This document shows, in pieces, positions 43,891 to 53,811 of a stretch of 64,000 nucleotides of DNA. The DNA lies in contig NZ_QMFB01000002.1 in NCBI RefSeq assembly GCF_003285015.1, forward strand, positions 509,691 through 573,690. The letters run 5' to 3'. Position 1 is the stretch's first letter; every line of letters begins with the position of its first letter. A program made the position numbers and the translations under genes. This stretch comes from Paenibacillus contaminans. Lineage in GTDB: Bacteria; Bacillota; Bacilli; Paenibacillales; NBRC-103111. A model generated the notes under the pieces. That model saw only the letters and a list, made by a program, of their open reading frames with translations. It made no database searches and had not been told where the DNA came from.

Positions 43891-44805
43891 TTATCTTCCG
43901 TCGTTCGTCGTTAACGGAACATGTTCGAGCTTATCGGGATTGACGACAATATAAACCGACGTTATGCAGCCGTTCGCGGCATGAAAGGAAAATACGCTCG
44001 ACGGCTGCCCGTGCACATACGTCACGATACCCGCCAAGCCGTTTACCTCCGCGAGCTTGAATGAGAAGCCGTCCGGCACCTTCGCCAGAAGTCCCGCCAA
44101 GAACTGGGAAATGCGTTCTGCGCCTAGTATCGGTCGAACCGCCGCCGTCACCTTGCCGCCGCCATCGGAGTAAAGGACGGCATCTGCGGAAAGCACCTGC
44201 AGGAGCGCGGCAATATCGCCCGAGGTGAGCGCCTTTACGAATTGCTCGACCAGAGCGCCTGACTGCGCCCGCAAATGCGTTACATCCGTTTCGGCGGTTT
44301 TGCTCTCCAAGCCGCGTTTGGCCCGGTGACAAATTTGCCGGCAATTCGTCGCGCTTTTGCCTACAATTTCGCCGATTTCCTCGTATTCGTACTGCAGCGC
44401 TTCCCGCAGCAGAAAAACGACGCGTTCGACGGCGGAAAGCTGCTGAAGCAGCAGCATATACGCGGTGGAAACCGATTCTTTGCGCAAATAGCTGCGTACC
44501 GGATCGGCGTCCGCCTCAAGATCCTCCACGATCGGCTCCGGCAGCCATGGTCCTACGTAAATCTCGCGCTGCTTGCTTGCCGATTTCAAACGGTCCAAGC
44601 AGCGGTTCGCAACGATTTTGCATAAATATGATTTCTGGCTGCGGACATGCTCCGGCACTGCGCGATTCAAGGCGATAAACGCCTCGTGAACCGTGTCCTC
44701 CGCATCCATTACGCTTCCAAGCATGCGGTAAGCAAGCGAAAACAGCAGCGGTTTGTACTGGCGGTATAACGCTTCTGCCGTCATCGTATCATCCATACCT
44801 AACAC
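43891..44805 (-). CDS. ECF41-type RNA polymerase sigma factor
   Basis: 304 residues. Sigma-2 (residues about 13-80, LLFSLAYRMLGSVMDAEDTVHEAF in parts: AYRMLGSVMDAEDTVHEAF) and sigma-4 domains (about 115-165), then a SnoaL/NTF2-like C-terminal extension (about 180-304) with DGGGKV and NPDKL; WLPEP lies in the linker. These three motifs define ECF41 factors, where the extension tunes core binding instead of a separate anti-sigma. GTG start with AGGAAG upstream. It follows the FAD oxidoreductase by 60 bp, and an ECF41-like promoter precedes that gene. Confidence 0.9.
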   Translation of the reverse strand: MLGMDDTMTAEALYRQYKPLLFSLAYRMLGSVMDAEDTVHEAFIALNRAVPEHVRSQKSYLCKIVANRCLDRLKSASKQREIYVGPWLPEPIVEDLEADADPVRSYLRKESVSTAYMLLLQQLSAVERVVFLLREALQYEYEEIGEIVGKSATNCRQICHRAKRGLESKTAETDVTHLRAQSGALVEQFVKALTSGDIAALLQVLSADAVLYSDGGGKVTAAVRPILGAERISQFLAGLLAKVPDGFSFKLAEVNGLAGIVTYVHGQPSSVFSFHAANGCITSVYIVVNPDKLEHVPLTTNDGR

Positions 44806-44865
44806 TCGCTTCCTGATTTGAGATCGAATCCATAAAAGACGGTTACCGGATCTGTGCCGCCCCTT

Positions 44866-46176
44866 TTAAGCGAAAACCGATTCCAGCCGCTCGCTCCGTC
44901 CCGCCTCCGCCAAGTCCTTTACGATCAGGGCCGCCGCCCTTCTGCCGCTGGCCGCAGCCGCATCCGCCAGAAGCTCGCCGTGGCTCGCCCAGTCGCCGGC
45001 TGCATAAAGTCCGCGAATTTCCGGAACCGCAGGACCCGGCGTCCGATCCGTCCGCCCGATATGCGGATAATCGTGAACGACCGCCATATTCGGCAAGTAC
45101 TGCCTGGCGACAGTCTCCTCCCGCCATCCGGGATGAAGCAAATCCATCGTCTGCTCAAGCAGCCGTTCGTCCGCTTTCGGATCGGTTCCGCCTATGCCGT
45201 TATACTTGATCAGATGCACCACTATCGTACCGTTGGAGGTCAGCTTGGCTACGCGCGAATGATTCGTGAAAAAGACCGGCTGATCGATTCCGATCGCAAA
45301 ATGCCGGTTCGCGCTCGGAAGCCGTTTCAAACAAAGATCCAAACACGCCGCGACGGCCGGACGCGCCTCATCGTGCCATCGCCCGAGAGCCGTATGCTCC
45401 GCGCCCCGGACTAACCGGCATATGTCCGCAGGGGACATCGCAGCAAGCACATGTCCGACCTGCAGCGTCTCTCCGCCGCCCAACGCAAGCCCCCGAACGC
45501 ATCCGTCATGCTTGATCTCCTCCGCTTTGGTGCCGCTGAGCACGGCAGCGCCCAGCCGCACCGCCCGCTCCCTCAGACGGTCGGCAATCGTTTGCCAGCC
45601 GCCGTCCGCGTAAAACACGCCGCCTTGGAGCGAACGCTGTATTTGCTTAAGCGCCGGCCCCGCCAGCTGGTGGTCGGGATCGTGCGTATACGTTCCCGTT
45701 CTGCCGAGCGCATAGAAAAAATGGCGTACCATCGGATCGCGGATTTCTTTCTCCGCCCATTCCCGCAGGCTGCGGCTCGTCAAGGAAGCCGTGTCGATTT
45801 TGCCGAGCGTCAGCATAATGCGGCCCAGCTCCATTTTACCCGACCAGGACAATAATTTCGACGCGAGAAGCTTAATCGGATCGCCCGGCAGCGTATATGC
45901 CTTGTTCTTCCATATCGCGAAGCCGCTTGTCGGCGGACTTCCCCCTTCAAGCCCGATGCCGAATTCCTGCAAAGCTGCATGCAGTTCTCCCAGCTTGTAG
46001 ATGGCATGCCCGCCTAGATTAAAGAAAGCGCCGTTTTTCTCGTTCGTAGCGGCCCTCCCCCCGAGTCGGTTCCCCTTCTCCAGCAAAACGACTCTTTTAC
46101 CGGCACCCGCCAAATCATTCGCCGCGATCAACCCCGCAAGTCCCCCGCCGATTACGGCAACGTCAAAAGGCTTCAT
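44866..46176 (-). CDS. FAD-dependent amine-oxidase/phytoene-desaturase-like oxidoreductase
   Basis: 436 residues. Rossmann FAD motif VAVIGGGLAGLIAANDL at the N-terminus, LLEKGNRLGGRAATNE, and C-terminal GLYAAGDWASHGELLADAAAASGRRAA, as in the phytoene desaturase/monoamine oxidase superfamily. Start MKPFDVAVIGG at 46176 has GGAGGG eight bases upstream. The substrate is unknown. It forms an operon with the following ECF41 sigma gene, whose partners are typically oxidoreductases, decarboxylases or epimerases. Confidence 0.85.
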   Translation of the reverse strand: MKPFDVAVIGGGLAGLIAANDLAGAGKRVVLLEKGNRLGGRAATNEKNGAFFNLGGHAIYKLGELHAALQEFGIGLEGGSPPTSGFAIWKNKAYTLPGDPIKLLASKLLSWSGKMELGRIMLTLGKIDTASLTSRSLREWAEKEIRDPMVRHFFYALGRTGTYTHDPDHQLAGPALKQIQRSLQGGVFYADGGWQTIADRLRERAVRLGAAVLSGTKAEEIKHDGCVRGLALGGGETLQVGHVLAAMSPADICRLVRGAEHTALGRWHDEARPAVAACLDLCLKRLPSANRHFAIGIDQPVFFTNHSRVAKLTSNGTIVVHLIKYNGIGGTDPKADERLLEQTMDLLHPGWREETVARQYLPNMAVVHDYPHIGRTDRTPGPAVPEIRGLYAAGDWASHGELLADAAAASGRRAAALIVKDLAEAGRSERLESVFA

Positions 46177-46211
46177 CCCGCTCACCCTCCGTTTTCGGTT
46201 TTCACTAATAA

Positions 46212-46238
46212 GACGATTAGGGGCAATGGGGTGTGACA
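46212..46238 (-). promoter_or_regulatory. ECF41-type promoter of the oxidoreductase-sigma operon
   Basis: Minus strand TGTCACA (46232-46238), exactly 16 bp, CGTC (46212-46215). This is the published ECF41 target consensus (TGTCACA-N16-CGTC) as I recall it, 36 bp upstream of the first start codon. Confidence 0.8.
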
Positions 46239-46331
46239 AAGCGCCTTCATCATTTCTTAACATACCGCTCATTTAGCGAAAACAATTGGTTGATAAAGTA
46301 GAACGGAAGATCATGCAAAGGGGGATTTCGG

Positions 46332-48362
46332 GTGAAATCATGGAACAAAATCGCTGCGGCTCTTGCCGTTTCCACGGCAGCCTTGCTGGCGCCGCAGGCG
46401 GTAACGGCCGCGGATGCTCAGCCGTCATACGCAGGAACACAGGAGCTGTCGCTAAAAAAAACCGGGCACTACTACACCGGCGCCGAGCTCGCAGGAACCG
46501 GAGCGGAAATCGTCAGCTACGACGCGGGCAGCAAAAAAGCTTTCTTGGTCAACGGATTTTCCAAAGCGATCGAAATACTCGATCTGGCAAGCGGCGACAT
46601 CAAGCCGGTGCGGCAAACCGTCATCACAAGCGTGTACGCCGGCTTTGACGACGTTACGAGCGTAGTGGCGCATCCGACGCAGGACTTTATCGCGGCGGCG
46701 GTGCCGGCGGCTAAGCCGAATCGCGGCTATGTCGTTTTTTTCAAAAAGAACGGGGATTACATCGGCCATGTTCCGGCAGGTTATCATCCGGATATGATTA
46801 CCGTCACGCCGGACGGCGGCAAGCTGCTTGTCGCGAATGAGGGCGAGCCGAATCCTACGTATTCGGAGGATCCTCCGGGCTCGGTGACGATCATCGATGT
46901 CGCGGATGGCGTGCAAAGCGTGCTGGCCGATCCGTCCAAAGTGTCGGATATCGATTTTTCCGCACTGACGAAGGATGATATCGACGAAAATGTTCGTATT
47001 TTTCCTAAGGGTAAGAATGTAGCCGAAGGCTGGAAGGTCGATTTCGAACCGGAGTATATAGCCGTGTCTCCGGACAGCCGCACCGCATACGTAACGCTGC
47101 AGGAGAACAATGCGATCGCCAGCCTAGATATCGCGGGCAAAGCGTTTACCCGCATCCACGCATTGGGTTATAAAGATTTTTCCGAGGCGGGCAACGGCTT
47201 CGACGCTTCGGACAAAGACGGCAAAATCAACATTCAGCCATGGCCGGTTCTAGGCGCATATATGCCGGACGGCATGTCGCTTTACCAAAGCGAAGGCAAA
47301 ACGTATCTGGTTACAGCCAACGAAGGCGATGCGCGGGCGGACTGGAACGAAGACGGGGTCTATGAGGAAGAGGTTCGGGTGAAGGACATCGCCTCCAAAA
47401 TCCAGCTGGACGCCGGCAAGCTTAAAGGCTTCACGCAAGATCAGCTCGATCAAATGAAAACGGACGGCACGTTTACCGATGACAAAAAGCTCGGCCGGCT
47501 GAAAGTTTCCAACGCGGTTTACAGCGTAACCGGCACCGGTTACTATGACGCGCTTTACGGGTTCGGTGCGCGCTCGTTCTCGATTTGGGATGCGGATAAC
47601 ATCGGAGACGGTCCCGTATTCGACAGCGGCGATGCTTTCGAGCAAATAACCGCCAAATTGCTGCCCGCATATTTCAATTCGGATCATGAAAGCGTCAAAT
47701 TCGACAGCCGGAGCTCCGGTAAAGGACCTGAGCCGGAAGACGTCAAAATCGGCCGCGTCGGCGGCGAAACGTACGCCTTCATCGGCCTGGAAAGAATGAG
47801 CGGCATCGTTGTGTATAATGTGACGAAGCCTACGAAGCCTCATTTCGTAACCTATGTCAACCATCGCGATTTTGAGGAGTTGGATTTCCGCAACAACGAG
47901 CTTGGACCGGAAGGCCTGCAGTTCATTCCCGCCGAGGCGAGTCCGAACGGCAAGCCGATGCTGCTGGTGGCCAATGAAATATCCGGCACACTTGCCGCAT
48001 ATGAAATTTCCGTCCCTGGAAAATTTGCGGTGAAGCCGGTTGAAGACGCCGCAGTCTACACAACCGGCACCAATGTCAATGGCGTACAAACGATGACCGT
48101 TAAGCAAGGCGTTGCCGGCTTCCGTACGTTTGCGGCGCAAGTGACTTCCGAGGAAGCGCATTACGGCAAGGAAACGGTTGTATTCAAGCAGCTTCGCGGC
48201 GGCGTACAAATCGGTCTTGCCGCCGTCCGTGCCGATTTCGACCTGTCGGATATGGAAGCGCAGGCATCCTTTAACGTGGCGACCGGAGACGTCATCGAAG
48301 TATTTGTCGTGGACGAGCTGACGAACAATCCGGCGAAGCTGCCGATCCTTTTACAGAATTGA
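46332..48362 (+). CDS. Secreted choice-of-anchor-I beta-propeller protein
   Basis: 676 residues; a GTG start with GGGGG upstream. Signal peptide (about 1-27, AVSTAALLAPQAVTAADA). The mature protein is a YVTN-like propeller (about 45-600; VTPDGGKLLVANEGEPN, AVSPDSRTAYVTLQENNAI, LVTANEGDARAD, MLLVANEISGTLAAYEI). These match the choice-of-anchor-I family, named for varied C-terminal anchors. A beta-sandwich tail of about 75 residues ends it, with no LPxTG seen. The next gene, an SLH protein, begins 14 bp later, so the two form an operon at the cell surface. Confidence 0.8.
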   Translation: MKSWNKIAAALAVSTAALLAPQAVTAADAQPSYAGTQELSLKKTGHYYTGAELAGTGAEIVSYDAGSKKAFLVNGFSKAIEILDLASGDIKPVRQTVITSVYAGFDDVTSVVAHPTQDFIAAAVPAAKPNRGYVVFFKKNGDYIGHVPAGYHPDMITVTPDGGKLLVANEGEPNPTYSEDPPGSVTIIDVADGVQSVLADPSKVSDIDFSALTKDDIDENVRIFPKGKNVAEGWKVDFEPEYIAVSPDSRTAYVTLQENNAIASLDIAGKAFTRIHALGYKDFSEAGNGFDASDKDGKINIQPWPVLGAYMPDGMSLYQSEGKTYLVTANEGDARADWNEDGVYEEEVRVKDIASKIQLDAGKLKGFTQDQLDQMKTDGTFTDDKKLGRLKVSNAVYSVTGTGYYDALYGFGARSFSIWDADNIGDGPVFDSGDAFEQITAKLLPAYFNSDHESVKFDSRSSGKGPEPEDVKIGRVGGETYAFIGLERMSGIVVYNVTKPTKPHFVTYVNHRDFEELDFRNNELGPEGLQFIPAEASPNGKPMLLVANEISGTLAAYEISVPGKFAVKPVEDAAVYTTGTNVNGVQTMTVKQGVAGFRTFAAQVTSEEAHYGKETVVFKQLRGGVQIGLAAVRADFDLSDMEAQASFNVATGDVIEVFVVDELTNNPAKLPILLQN

Positions 48363-48376
48363 CGGGGTGTTGAAAC

Positions 48377-50035
48377 ATGCGTAAACAGTTAACGATACTA
48401 TGCCTGCTGGCGATGCTCGCCGCTATTTGGATCCCGGCTTCGGCATTCGCCGCGCCTATTACGATTCAGGCGGATAAAACGGAAGCGGCTAGAGGAGAGA
48501 CCGTGCAGATGTCGGGCAAAGCCGAGGCTTCCTCCTGGATTACACTCCGCGTGACGGATGAATCGCAATCGATCGTCGTATTCGACGGAGTCAAATCCGA
48601 CGCTGAAGGCCGCTACCGCTTCGCATTCGTCGTGCCGTCCGCCGCAGCTGCAGGCAAGTGGACGGTGCAAACCGGCTCGGGGACGAATGTGGCGACGCTG
48701 ACGCTGACCGTTAAAAGCGGCGTTGTTTCGCCGGAGCCTACTCCTACCGGCGGCGGCTCTCAGCCTACACCTGCACCTACGCCGACTCCTTCACCTGAAG
48801 CGTCCGTCAAGGACGGCGTTATCTCCGTCAAGCCGGCTTTCAGCCTGGCGCAGGACGGCAGAAGCGTCGCCAGCCTGACGATCAAGCCGGAGGATTTGCA
48901 AAAAGCATTGGCCCAGAATGCAGATACCATTACCGTGCATGCCGATACGCAGACAGCTGAATCGGCGGTAGCAAGCGTGTCCGCACAAGCGCTGGTCGAT
49001 TTGCTGAAAAGCGGCCAGCCGATCAAGCTGAATATCGTTTTGCCGTTCGGCTCTTACGAGCTGCCGCTGCAATCGCTTGATTTCGCAGGCCTGGCTAGCC
49101 GGCTTCAGACGACGGCCGACAAGCTCGAGATCCGCATCAAGCTCGCGAAGGCCGATTCCAAGCAAAGCGCGGTCATCGCCGGAGCGATCGCCGGGCTCGG
49201 CGCGAAACAGCTCGCAGATGCCGTAGATTTCAGCGTCGAGGCCGCCTATAATGGGCAAAGCGTGCCTGTCACGCAGTTCGGCAGCACTTATGTCGGCCGC
49301 ACCTTGCCGCTGGCAGAAGGCGTCGATCCGAGTGCCGCGACCGGCGTCATGGTCGACTCTAACGGGGGGCTGCAGTTCGTCCCTTCCGTTTTCAAACAGG
49401 AAGACGACAAATGGACGGCAGAGCTGAAGCGCAAGGGCAACAGCCTCTATACGGTGATCGAGAACCGCAAGTCGTTCCGCGATACGGCCTCGCATTGGGC
49501 GAAGGCGGATGTTGGGCTGCTCGCCTCCAAGCTGATCGTTCAAGGCGTAACCGCCGATGCTTTCCTGCCTGATGCCGATATTACGCGCGCCCAATTTACC
49601 GCTATTATCGTCCGGGCGCTCGGGTTACAAGAGCAATCGGGCGACGCACCGTTCCGCGATGTAACTGCTGCAGATTGGTTTAGCGGCGCAGTATCGGCCG
49701 CAGCCGAAGCGAAGCTTGTCTCCGGCTACGAAGACGGCGCATTCCGCCCGAACGCGCCGATCACCCGCGAAGAGCTCGCCGTGCTGATGAACAACGCGCT
49801 GCGTTTCGCAGGCGAGCCCGGCAGCGGCAAGCCGACGGAGCAGCTGCTCGCGGCATTCGAAGACAGCGACGAGCTGGCTGCATGGTCGCGCGACGCGGTG
49901 GCCGGCATTGTCGAAGCCGGCATCACGGAAGGCAAATCGGCCGGCCGCTACGAAGGCGCCGCCCCAGCGACCCGCGCCGAAACCGCAGTCATGGTCAAGC
50001 GCCTTTTGCAAAAAGCCGGATTTATTAACGGCTGA
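48377..50035 (+). CDS. S-layer-homology (SLH) domain surface protein
   Basis: 552 residues. Signal peptide (about 1-25, LLAMLAAIWIPASAFAAP), an immunoglobulin-like domain (about 27-115), a short Pro/Thr linker (about 118-142), a middle domain (about 145-365) and three SLH repeats (about 370-550; FRDTASHWAKADV, FRDVTAADWFSGAV, ARAETAVMVKRLL-type ends) that bind pyruvylated cell-wall polysaccharide. Likely anchors or accompanies the propeller protein upstream. Followed by a terminator. Confidence 0.88.
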   Translation: MRKQLTILCLLAMLAAIWIPASAFAAPITIQADKTEAARGETVQMSGKAEASSWITLRVTDESQSIVVFDGVKSDAEGRYRFAFVVPSAAAAGKWTVQTGSGTNVATLTLTVKSGVVSPEPTPTGGGSQPTPAPTPTPSPEASVKDGVISVKPAFSLAQDGRSVASLTIKPEDLQKALAQNADTITVHADTQTAESAVASVSAQALVDLLKSGQPIKLNIVLPFGSYELPLQSLDFAGLASRLQTTADKLEIRIKLAKADSKQSAVIAGAIAGLGAKQLADAVDFSVEAAYNGQSVPVTQFGSTYVGRTLPLAEGVDPSAATGVMVDSNGGLQFVPSVFKQEDDKWTAELKRKGNSLYTVIENRKSFRDTASHWAKADVGLLASKLIVQGVTADAFLPDADITRAQFTAIIVRALGLQEQSGDAPFRDVTAADWFSGAVSAAAEAKLVSGYEDGAFRPNAPITREELAVLMNNALRFAGEPGSGKPTEQLLAAFEDSDELAAWSRDAVAGIVEAGITEGKSAGRYEGAAPATRAETAVMVKRLLQKAGFING

Positions 50036-50062
50036 TTTTCGCGAGGATTCAGATTATATGTT

Positions 50063-50106
50063 CAACAGCCCCTCGGCAATTGTTATTTGCCGGAGGGTTG
50101 TTTTTT
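50063..50106 (+). terminator. Terminator of the surface-protein operon
   Basis: CAACAGCCCCTCGGCAA (50063-50079) pairs with a TTGCCGGAGGGTTG segment ending at 50100; TTTTTT follows. Confidence 0.85.
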
Positions 50107-50739
50107 ATTGGTCATTTTAATGATTCATAAGCAAGAAGCAGCTCTTTAACCCAATATGGTCATGATCGTCCCCAATATCAAAACTCCGCCCAAGTTAGTC
50201 ATAACTAATATCGTAAAAATTTTTATCGGCAAAGGTAAATCCTTAAAAATTACTCGTTTTGGAGGATCCCTGGCCTTCGATTATTTGCAATTCAGCAAAA
50301 TTCGAGAACTTCAGAGCTTTAGATGCGTGCTCCATGCTACTGATGACTTGCTTCCTGGAGAACTAATAAGGAAAAGTTCACTGTTTATAAGACGAACCTC
50401 ACTGTCTCTCGCCTAAAACCCGTGTTCTGACGTGTTAATAAGGCGAAGTTTACTATTAGTGAGGCAAACGAAATAGATAGTCGCGTTTGCCTCACTATCC
50501 CGCTGGAATTAGCATTTTACCTGTGAAATAGTGCGGACAGCCTCATGAACAATAAGGTTTTCTTCACTAATCATGCGGTCCATGCATAACCGTTACGATA
50601 TCCGTTTCGCCAGCTGAAGAATCGGAAAAACAAAGCATTTATCAGCGTGCCTCCCTAGCGTATTAAGCCAGCGATCATGATACATGCCCGGCTTTGCATA
50701 TATATCAATGGGATACCATGGAAAAGGAGCGTGTTTCGC
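50107..50739. repeat. Non-coding interval with degenerate AATAAGG/GTGAGGC repeats
   Basis: No gene is supported; a short ORF at 50156-50416 has no ribosome site. Between 50360 and 50580 related units recur (AATAAGG followed by ...TTCACT or GTGAGGCAAAC). A 14-bp perfect inverted repeat with arms TAGTGAGGCAAACG is at 50457-50497. This style of AT-rich repeated intergenic DNA is frequent in Paenibacillus genomes, from general knowledge. Confidence 0.5.
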
Positions 50740-50955
50740 TTGTATAATCCTATGACACCTGCTGCAGGCTCTTACGAGCCTTATCTTTATCAAACGCTGC
50801 AAAGCGCCGTCGGCGGCGGGATCGTCGTTCAAACTGCGGCCGGCAGCGTTCGCGGCAAGCTTAAAAGCGTCGTATCCGACCATATCGTCGTTGAGGTGAG
50901 CGGCGTGCCGTTTTTCGTGCGAACCGCTCAAATCGTCTGGGTATCGCCATGCTGA
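50740..50955 (+). CDS. DUF2642 (LSM-like) small protein
   Basis: 71 residues from a TTG placed ten bases after AAAGGAG; a GTG at 50731 lies against the site. The sequence MYNPMTPAAGSYEP, LYQTLQSAVGGGIVVQTAAG, VRGKLKSVVSDHIVVEV and FFVRTAQIVWVSP matches DUF2642, a small SH3/Lsm-like family of Bacilli, partly linked to spore coats. It precedes the manganese catalase by 39 bp, so they are probably an operon. Confidence 0.72.
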   Translation: MYNPMTPAAGSYEPYLYQTLQSAVGGGIVVQTAAGSVRGKLKSVVSDHIVVEVSGVPFFVRTAQIVWVSPC

Positions 50956-50994
50956 CCGTTGGTCGTAAACAGCCTATGGAACGGAGGAGAGCCG

Positions 50995-51891
50995 ATGATT
51001 AAACGAATGAATAAGCTCCCGATCGATCTTCCCGTCCCCGCCCATGGGGACGCCAACTCGGCTGCGGCTGTTCAAGAGCTGCTCGGCGGCCGTTTCGGCG
51101 AAATGTCCACGCTCAACAACTATATGTACCAATCATTCAATTTTCGAAATAAAAGCAAATTCAAGCCGTTCTACGATCTGGTCGCCAGCATCACCGCCGA
51201 AGAATTCGGGCACGTCGAGCTGGTGTCGAATACGATTAATCTGCTGACCACGGGAACGACGTTTCCCGGCCCTCCCGACATCGCCCCTCTGCAAAACGGC
51301 CTGAACAAACGCAACACCTACCATTTTATCGCAACGGCGCAAGCCTCGCTGCCGGGGGACTCGATGGGCAAGTCTTGGAACGGGGATTACGTCTTCAACA
51401 GCGGCAATTTAACGCTTGATTTGCTGCACAACTTTTTTCTGGAAATCGGCGCCCGCACCCATAAAATGCGCGTATACGAAATGACCGATCACCCGACGGC
51501 ACGGGAGATGATCGGCTATTTGCTCGTTCGCGGAGGCGTACATATACTCGCTTACGCGAAAGCGCTGGAAATTGTCACGGACGTCAACCTTGCCAAAATG
51601 CTGCCGATTCCGAACCTCGACAATTCCCGCTTCGACTACTCGCGCAAATATATCGCGCAAGGTCTCGATAATATTTTATATACGTGGAGCGAAACCGAAT
51701 ATCGGGACATCGACCGCATATGGAAAGGAACGAATCCCGATACCGGCCAGCCTCTTCAAGTCGTTTTCGGCGCACCGGAGGGGTATCCGATACCGAACCT
51801 GGACGATCTGCCGGAGGAATTCGCCCCGGGGATTACGATCGATCACTATGTTGAAATCGCCAAAAGACTGGGATTTACGGGCATTTATTGA
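50995..51891 (+). CDS. Manganese catalase (CotJC/YjqC-like)
   Basis: 298 residues from MIKRMNKLPIDLPVP, GGAGGAGAGCC upstream; an earlier in-frame start at 50959 is not needed. Four-helix bundle with dimanganese ligands spread in LGGRFGEMSTLNNYMYQSF, ASITAEEFGHVELVS (Glu, Glu, His) and EIGARTHKMRVYEMTDHPTAREMIGYLLVRGGVHI (quoted in parts: EIGARTHKMRVYEM and LLVRGGVHILAYAKALE). Decomposes hydrogen peroxide. The family includes spore-coat CotJC and vegetative YjqC. It follows a DUF2642 gene. Confidence 0.92.
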   Translation: MIKRMNKLPIDLPVPAHGDANSAAAVQELLGGRFGEMSTLNNYMYQSFNFRNKSKFKPFYDLVASITAEEFGHVELVSNTINLLTTGTTFPGPPDIAPLQNGLNKRNTYHFIATAQASLPGDSMGKSWNGDYVFNSGNLTLDLLHNFFLEIGARTHKMRVYEMTDHPTAREMIGYLLVRGGVHILAYAKALEIVTDVNLAKMLPIPNLDNSRFDYSRKYIAQGLDNILYTWSETEYRDIDRIWKGTNPDTGQPLQVVFGAPEGYPIPNLDDLPEEFAPGITIDHYVEIAKRLGFTGIY

Positions 51892-52053
51892 CAGCCTGAG
51901 CCGTCCAGGTTAAACGCTCATGCCCCATCAAGGCCAGGCTAGGATGAAAATTCGACGCGGCGATCGCGCATTTTCGTAATAAACGATTTCTTTTTGGAGG
52001 CGCGTGTACCGGGAAGCCGAACAATCAGCGGAGGATATACGCCAGAGACATCC

Positions 52054-52092
52054 AAAAAAACCTCCCGGCCGCCTAATGCGACCGGGAGGTTT
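52054..52092 (-). terminator. Terminator of ilvD
   Basis: AACCTCCCGGCCGC/GCGACCGGGAGGTT (52059-52072 with 52078-52091), T7 on the minus strand. Confidence 0.88.
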
Positions 52093-52119
52093 CGTCCATA
52101 TTATGATAACAGGGCGATA

Positions 52120-53811
52120 CTATACTTTCATTACGCCGCCTGTGCTTGCGGATGTGACGAGCTTCGAGTAGCGGGCGAGGTAGCCGGTTTTGACCTTCGG
52201 CTCGAACCCTTTCCAGTTCGCTCTGCGGCGCTCCATCTCTTCGTCGCTGATTTGCAGCTCGATTTTGCGGTTCACGAGGTCGAGCTCGATAATGTCGCCG
52301 TCCTCGACGAACGCGATCGGACCGCCTTCAGCCGCTTCCGGCGAAATGTGGCCGATGCTGATGCCGCGCGACGCGCCCGAGAAACGGCCGTCCGTGATCA
52401 GACCGACTTTGGCGCCGAGACCCATACCGACGATTTGCGAAGTCGGCGCGAGCATTTCCGGCATACCCGGTCCGCCCTTCGGTCCTTCGTAGCGGATTAC
52501 GACTACGTGGCCTTCTTTGACTTTGCCGTTCGCGATACCGGAGAGCGCATCCTCTTGCGAATCGAAGCAGATCGCCGGACCGACGTGGCGGCCGCCGACG
52601 GACTTGTCAACCGCGCCGACTTTAATGATGGAGCCGTTAGGCGCCAGGTTGCCGAACAGAACGGACAAACCGCCTTCCGCGCTATGCGGGTTGTCGATCG
52701 CGTGAATGACGTCCTTGTTCAAAATATCGCAGCCCGCAACGTTCTCGCGGAGCGTTTTGCCGGTTACGGTGATGCAGTCGCCGTTCATTGCGCCCGGCTT
52801 CTTCAGCACCTCGTTAATGATCGCGCTGACGCCTCCCGCCATATGCACGTCTTCAATATGGTAATCGGAAGCAGGCGCGATTTTGGCCAGATGCGGTACG
52901 CGTTTGGCTACTTCGTTAATACGTTCGATCGGGTATTCGAAACCCGCTTCGTGCGCGAGTGCCAGCGTATGCAATACGGTGTTCGTCGATCCGCCCATCG
53001 CCATATCAAGCGCGAACGCGTTGTCGATCGCGTCGATCGTCACGATATCGCGCGGCTTGAGGTCGGATTTGATCAGCTCCATCAGCTGCTTCGCGGAGCG
53101 TTTAACGAATTCTTTGCGCTCTTCCCAGATCGCGAGAATCGTTCCGTTGCCAGGAAGCGCAAGGCCAAGTCCTTCCGCCAGACAGTTCATCGAGTTGGCG
53201 GTGAACATGCCGGAACAAGAGCCGCATGTCGGACAACCGTACTGCTCAAGCTCCAGAAGTCCTTTGTCGTCAATTTTACCGGCTTGGTATGCGCCTACGC
53301 CCTCGAATACGGAAGACAGCGAGATCGATTTGCCGTTCGAATCTTTACCGGCTTTCATCGGTCCGCCGCTGACGAATACGGTCGGGATGTTGACGCGAAG
53401 CGCGCCCATCATCATACCCGGCGTAATTTTATCGCAGTTCGGAATGCAAACCATGCCGTCGAACCAGTGAGCGGCTACGACGGTTTCGAGCGAGTCCGCG
53501 ATAATTTCGCGGCTCGGCAGCGAGTAGCGCATGCCGATATGGCCCATGGCGATCCCGTCGTCAACGCCGATCGTGTTGAATTCGAACGGTACGCCGCCCG
53601 CTTCGCGAATCGCTTCTTTGACGATTTTGCCGAATTCCTGCAAGTGAACGTGACCCGGTACGATATCGATGTACGAGTTGCAGACCGCGATGAACGGTTT
53701 GCCGAAATCTTCTTCTTTAACTCCTGCGGCACGCAGCAAGCTGCGGTGAGGCGCGCGGTCGAACCCTTTTTTGATCATGTCGCTGCGCATTTTGCCTTTA
53801 GCTGTAGTCAT
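52120..53811 (-). CDS. ilvD: Dihydroxy-acid dehydratase
   Basis: 563 residues of the branched-chain amino-acid route: dehydrates 2,3-dihydroxy-isovalerate to 2-oxo-isovalerate. Iron-sulfur cysteines lie in [21 protein letters not shown] and [19 protein letters not shown]. Conserved ends include [31 protein letters not shown] and [16 protein letters not shown] lies before the ATG. Monocistronic. The region upstream, shared with the divergent adeR, has no obvious CodY or T-box element that I can call. Confidence 0.96.
   Translation of the reverse strand: MTTAKGKMRSDMIKKGFDRAPHRSLLRAAGVKEEDFGKPFIAVCNSYIDIVPGHVHLQEFGKIVKEAIREAGGVPFEFNTIGVDDGIAMGHIGMRYSLPSREIIADSLETVVAAHWFDGMVCIPNCDKITPGMMMGALRVNIPTVFVSGGPMKAGKDSNGKSISLSSVFEGVGAYQAGKIDDKGLLELEQYGCPTCGSCSGMFTANSMNCLAEGLGLALPGNGTILAIWEERKEFVKRSAKQLMELIKSDLKPRDIVTIDAIDNAFALDMAMGGSTNTVLHTLALAHEAGFEYPIERINEVAKRVPHLAKIAPASDYHIEDVHMAGGVSAIINEVLKKPGAMNGDCITVTGKTLRENVAGCDILNKDVIHAIDNPHSAEGGLSVLFGNLAPNGSIIKVGAVDKSVGGRHVGPAICFDSQEDALSGIANGKVKEGHVVVIRYEGPKGGPGMPEMLAPTSQIVGMGLGAKVGLITDGRFSGASRGISIGHISPEAAEGGPIAFVEDGDIIELDLVNRKIELQISDEEMERRRANWKGFEPKVKTGYLARYSKLVTSASTGGVMKV

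Noticed and set aside
50156..50416. 86-residue ORF in the 50-kb non-coding interval
   Set aside because: No ribosome site; it runs into repeated DNA.
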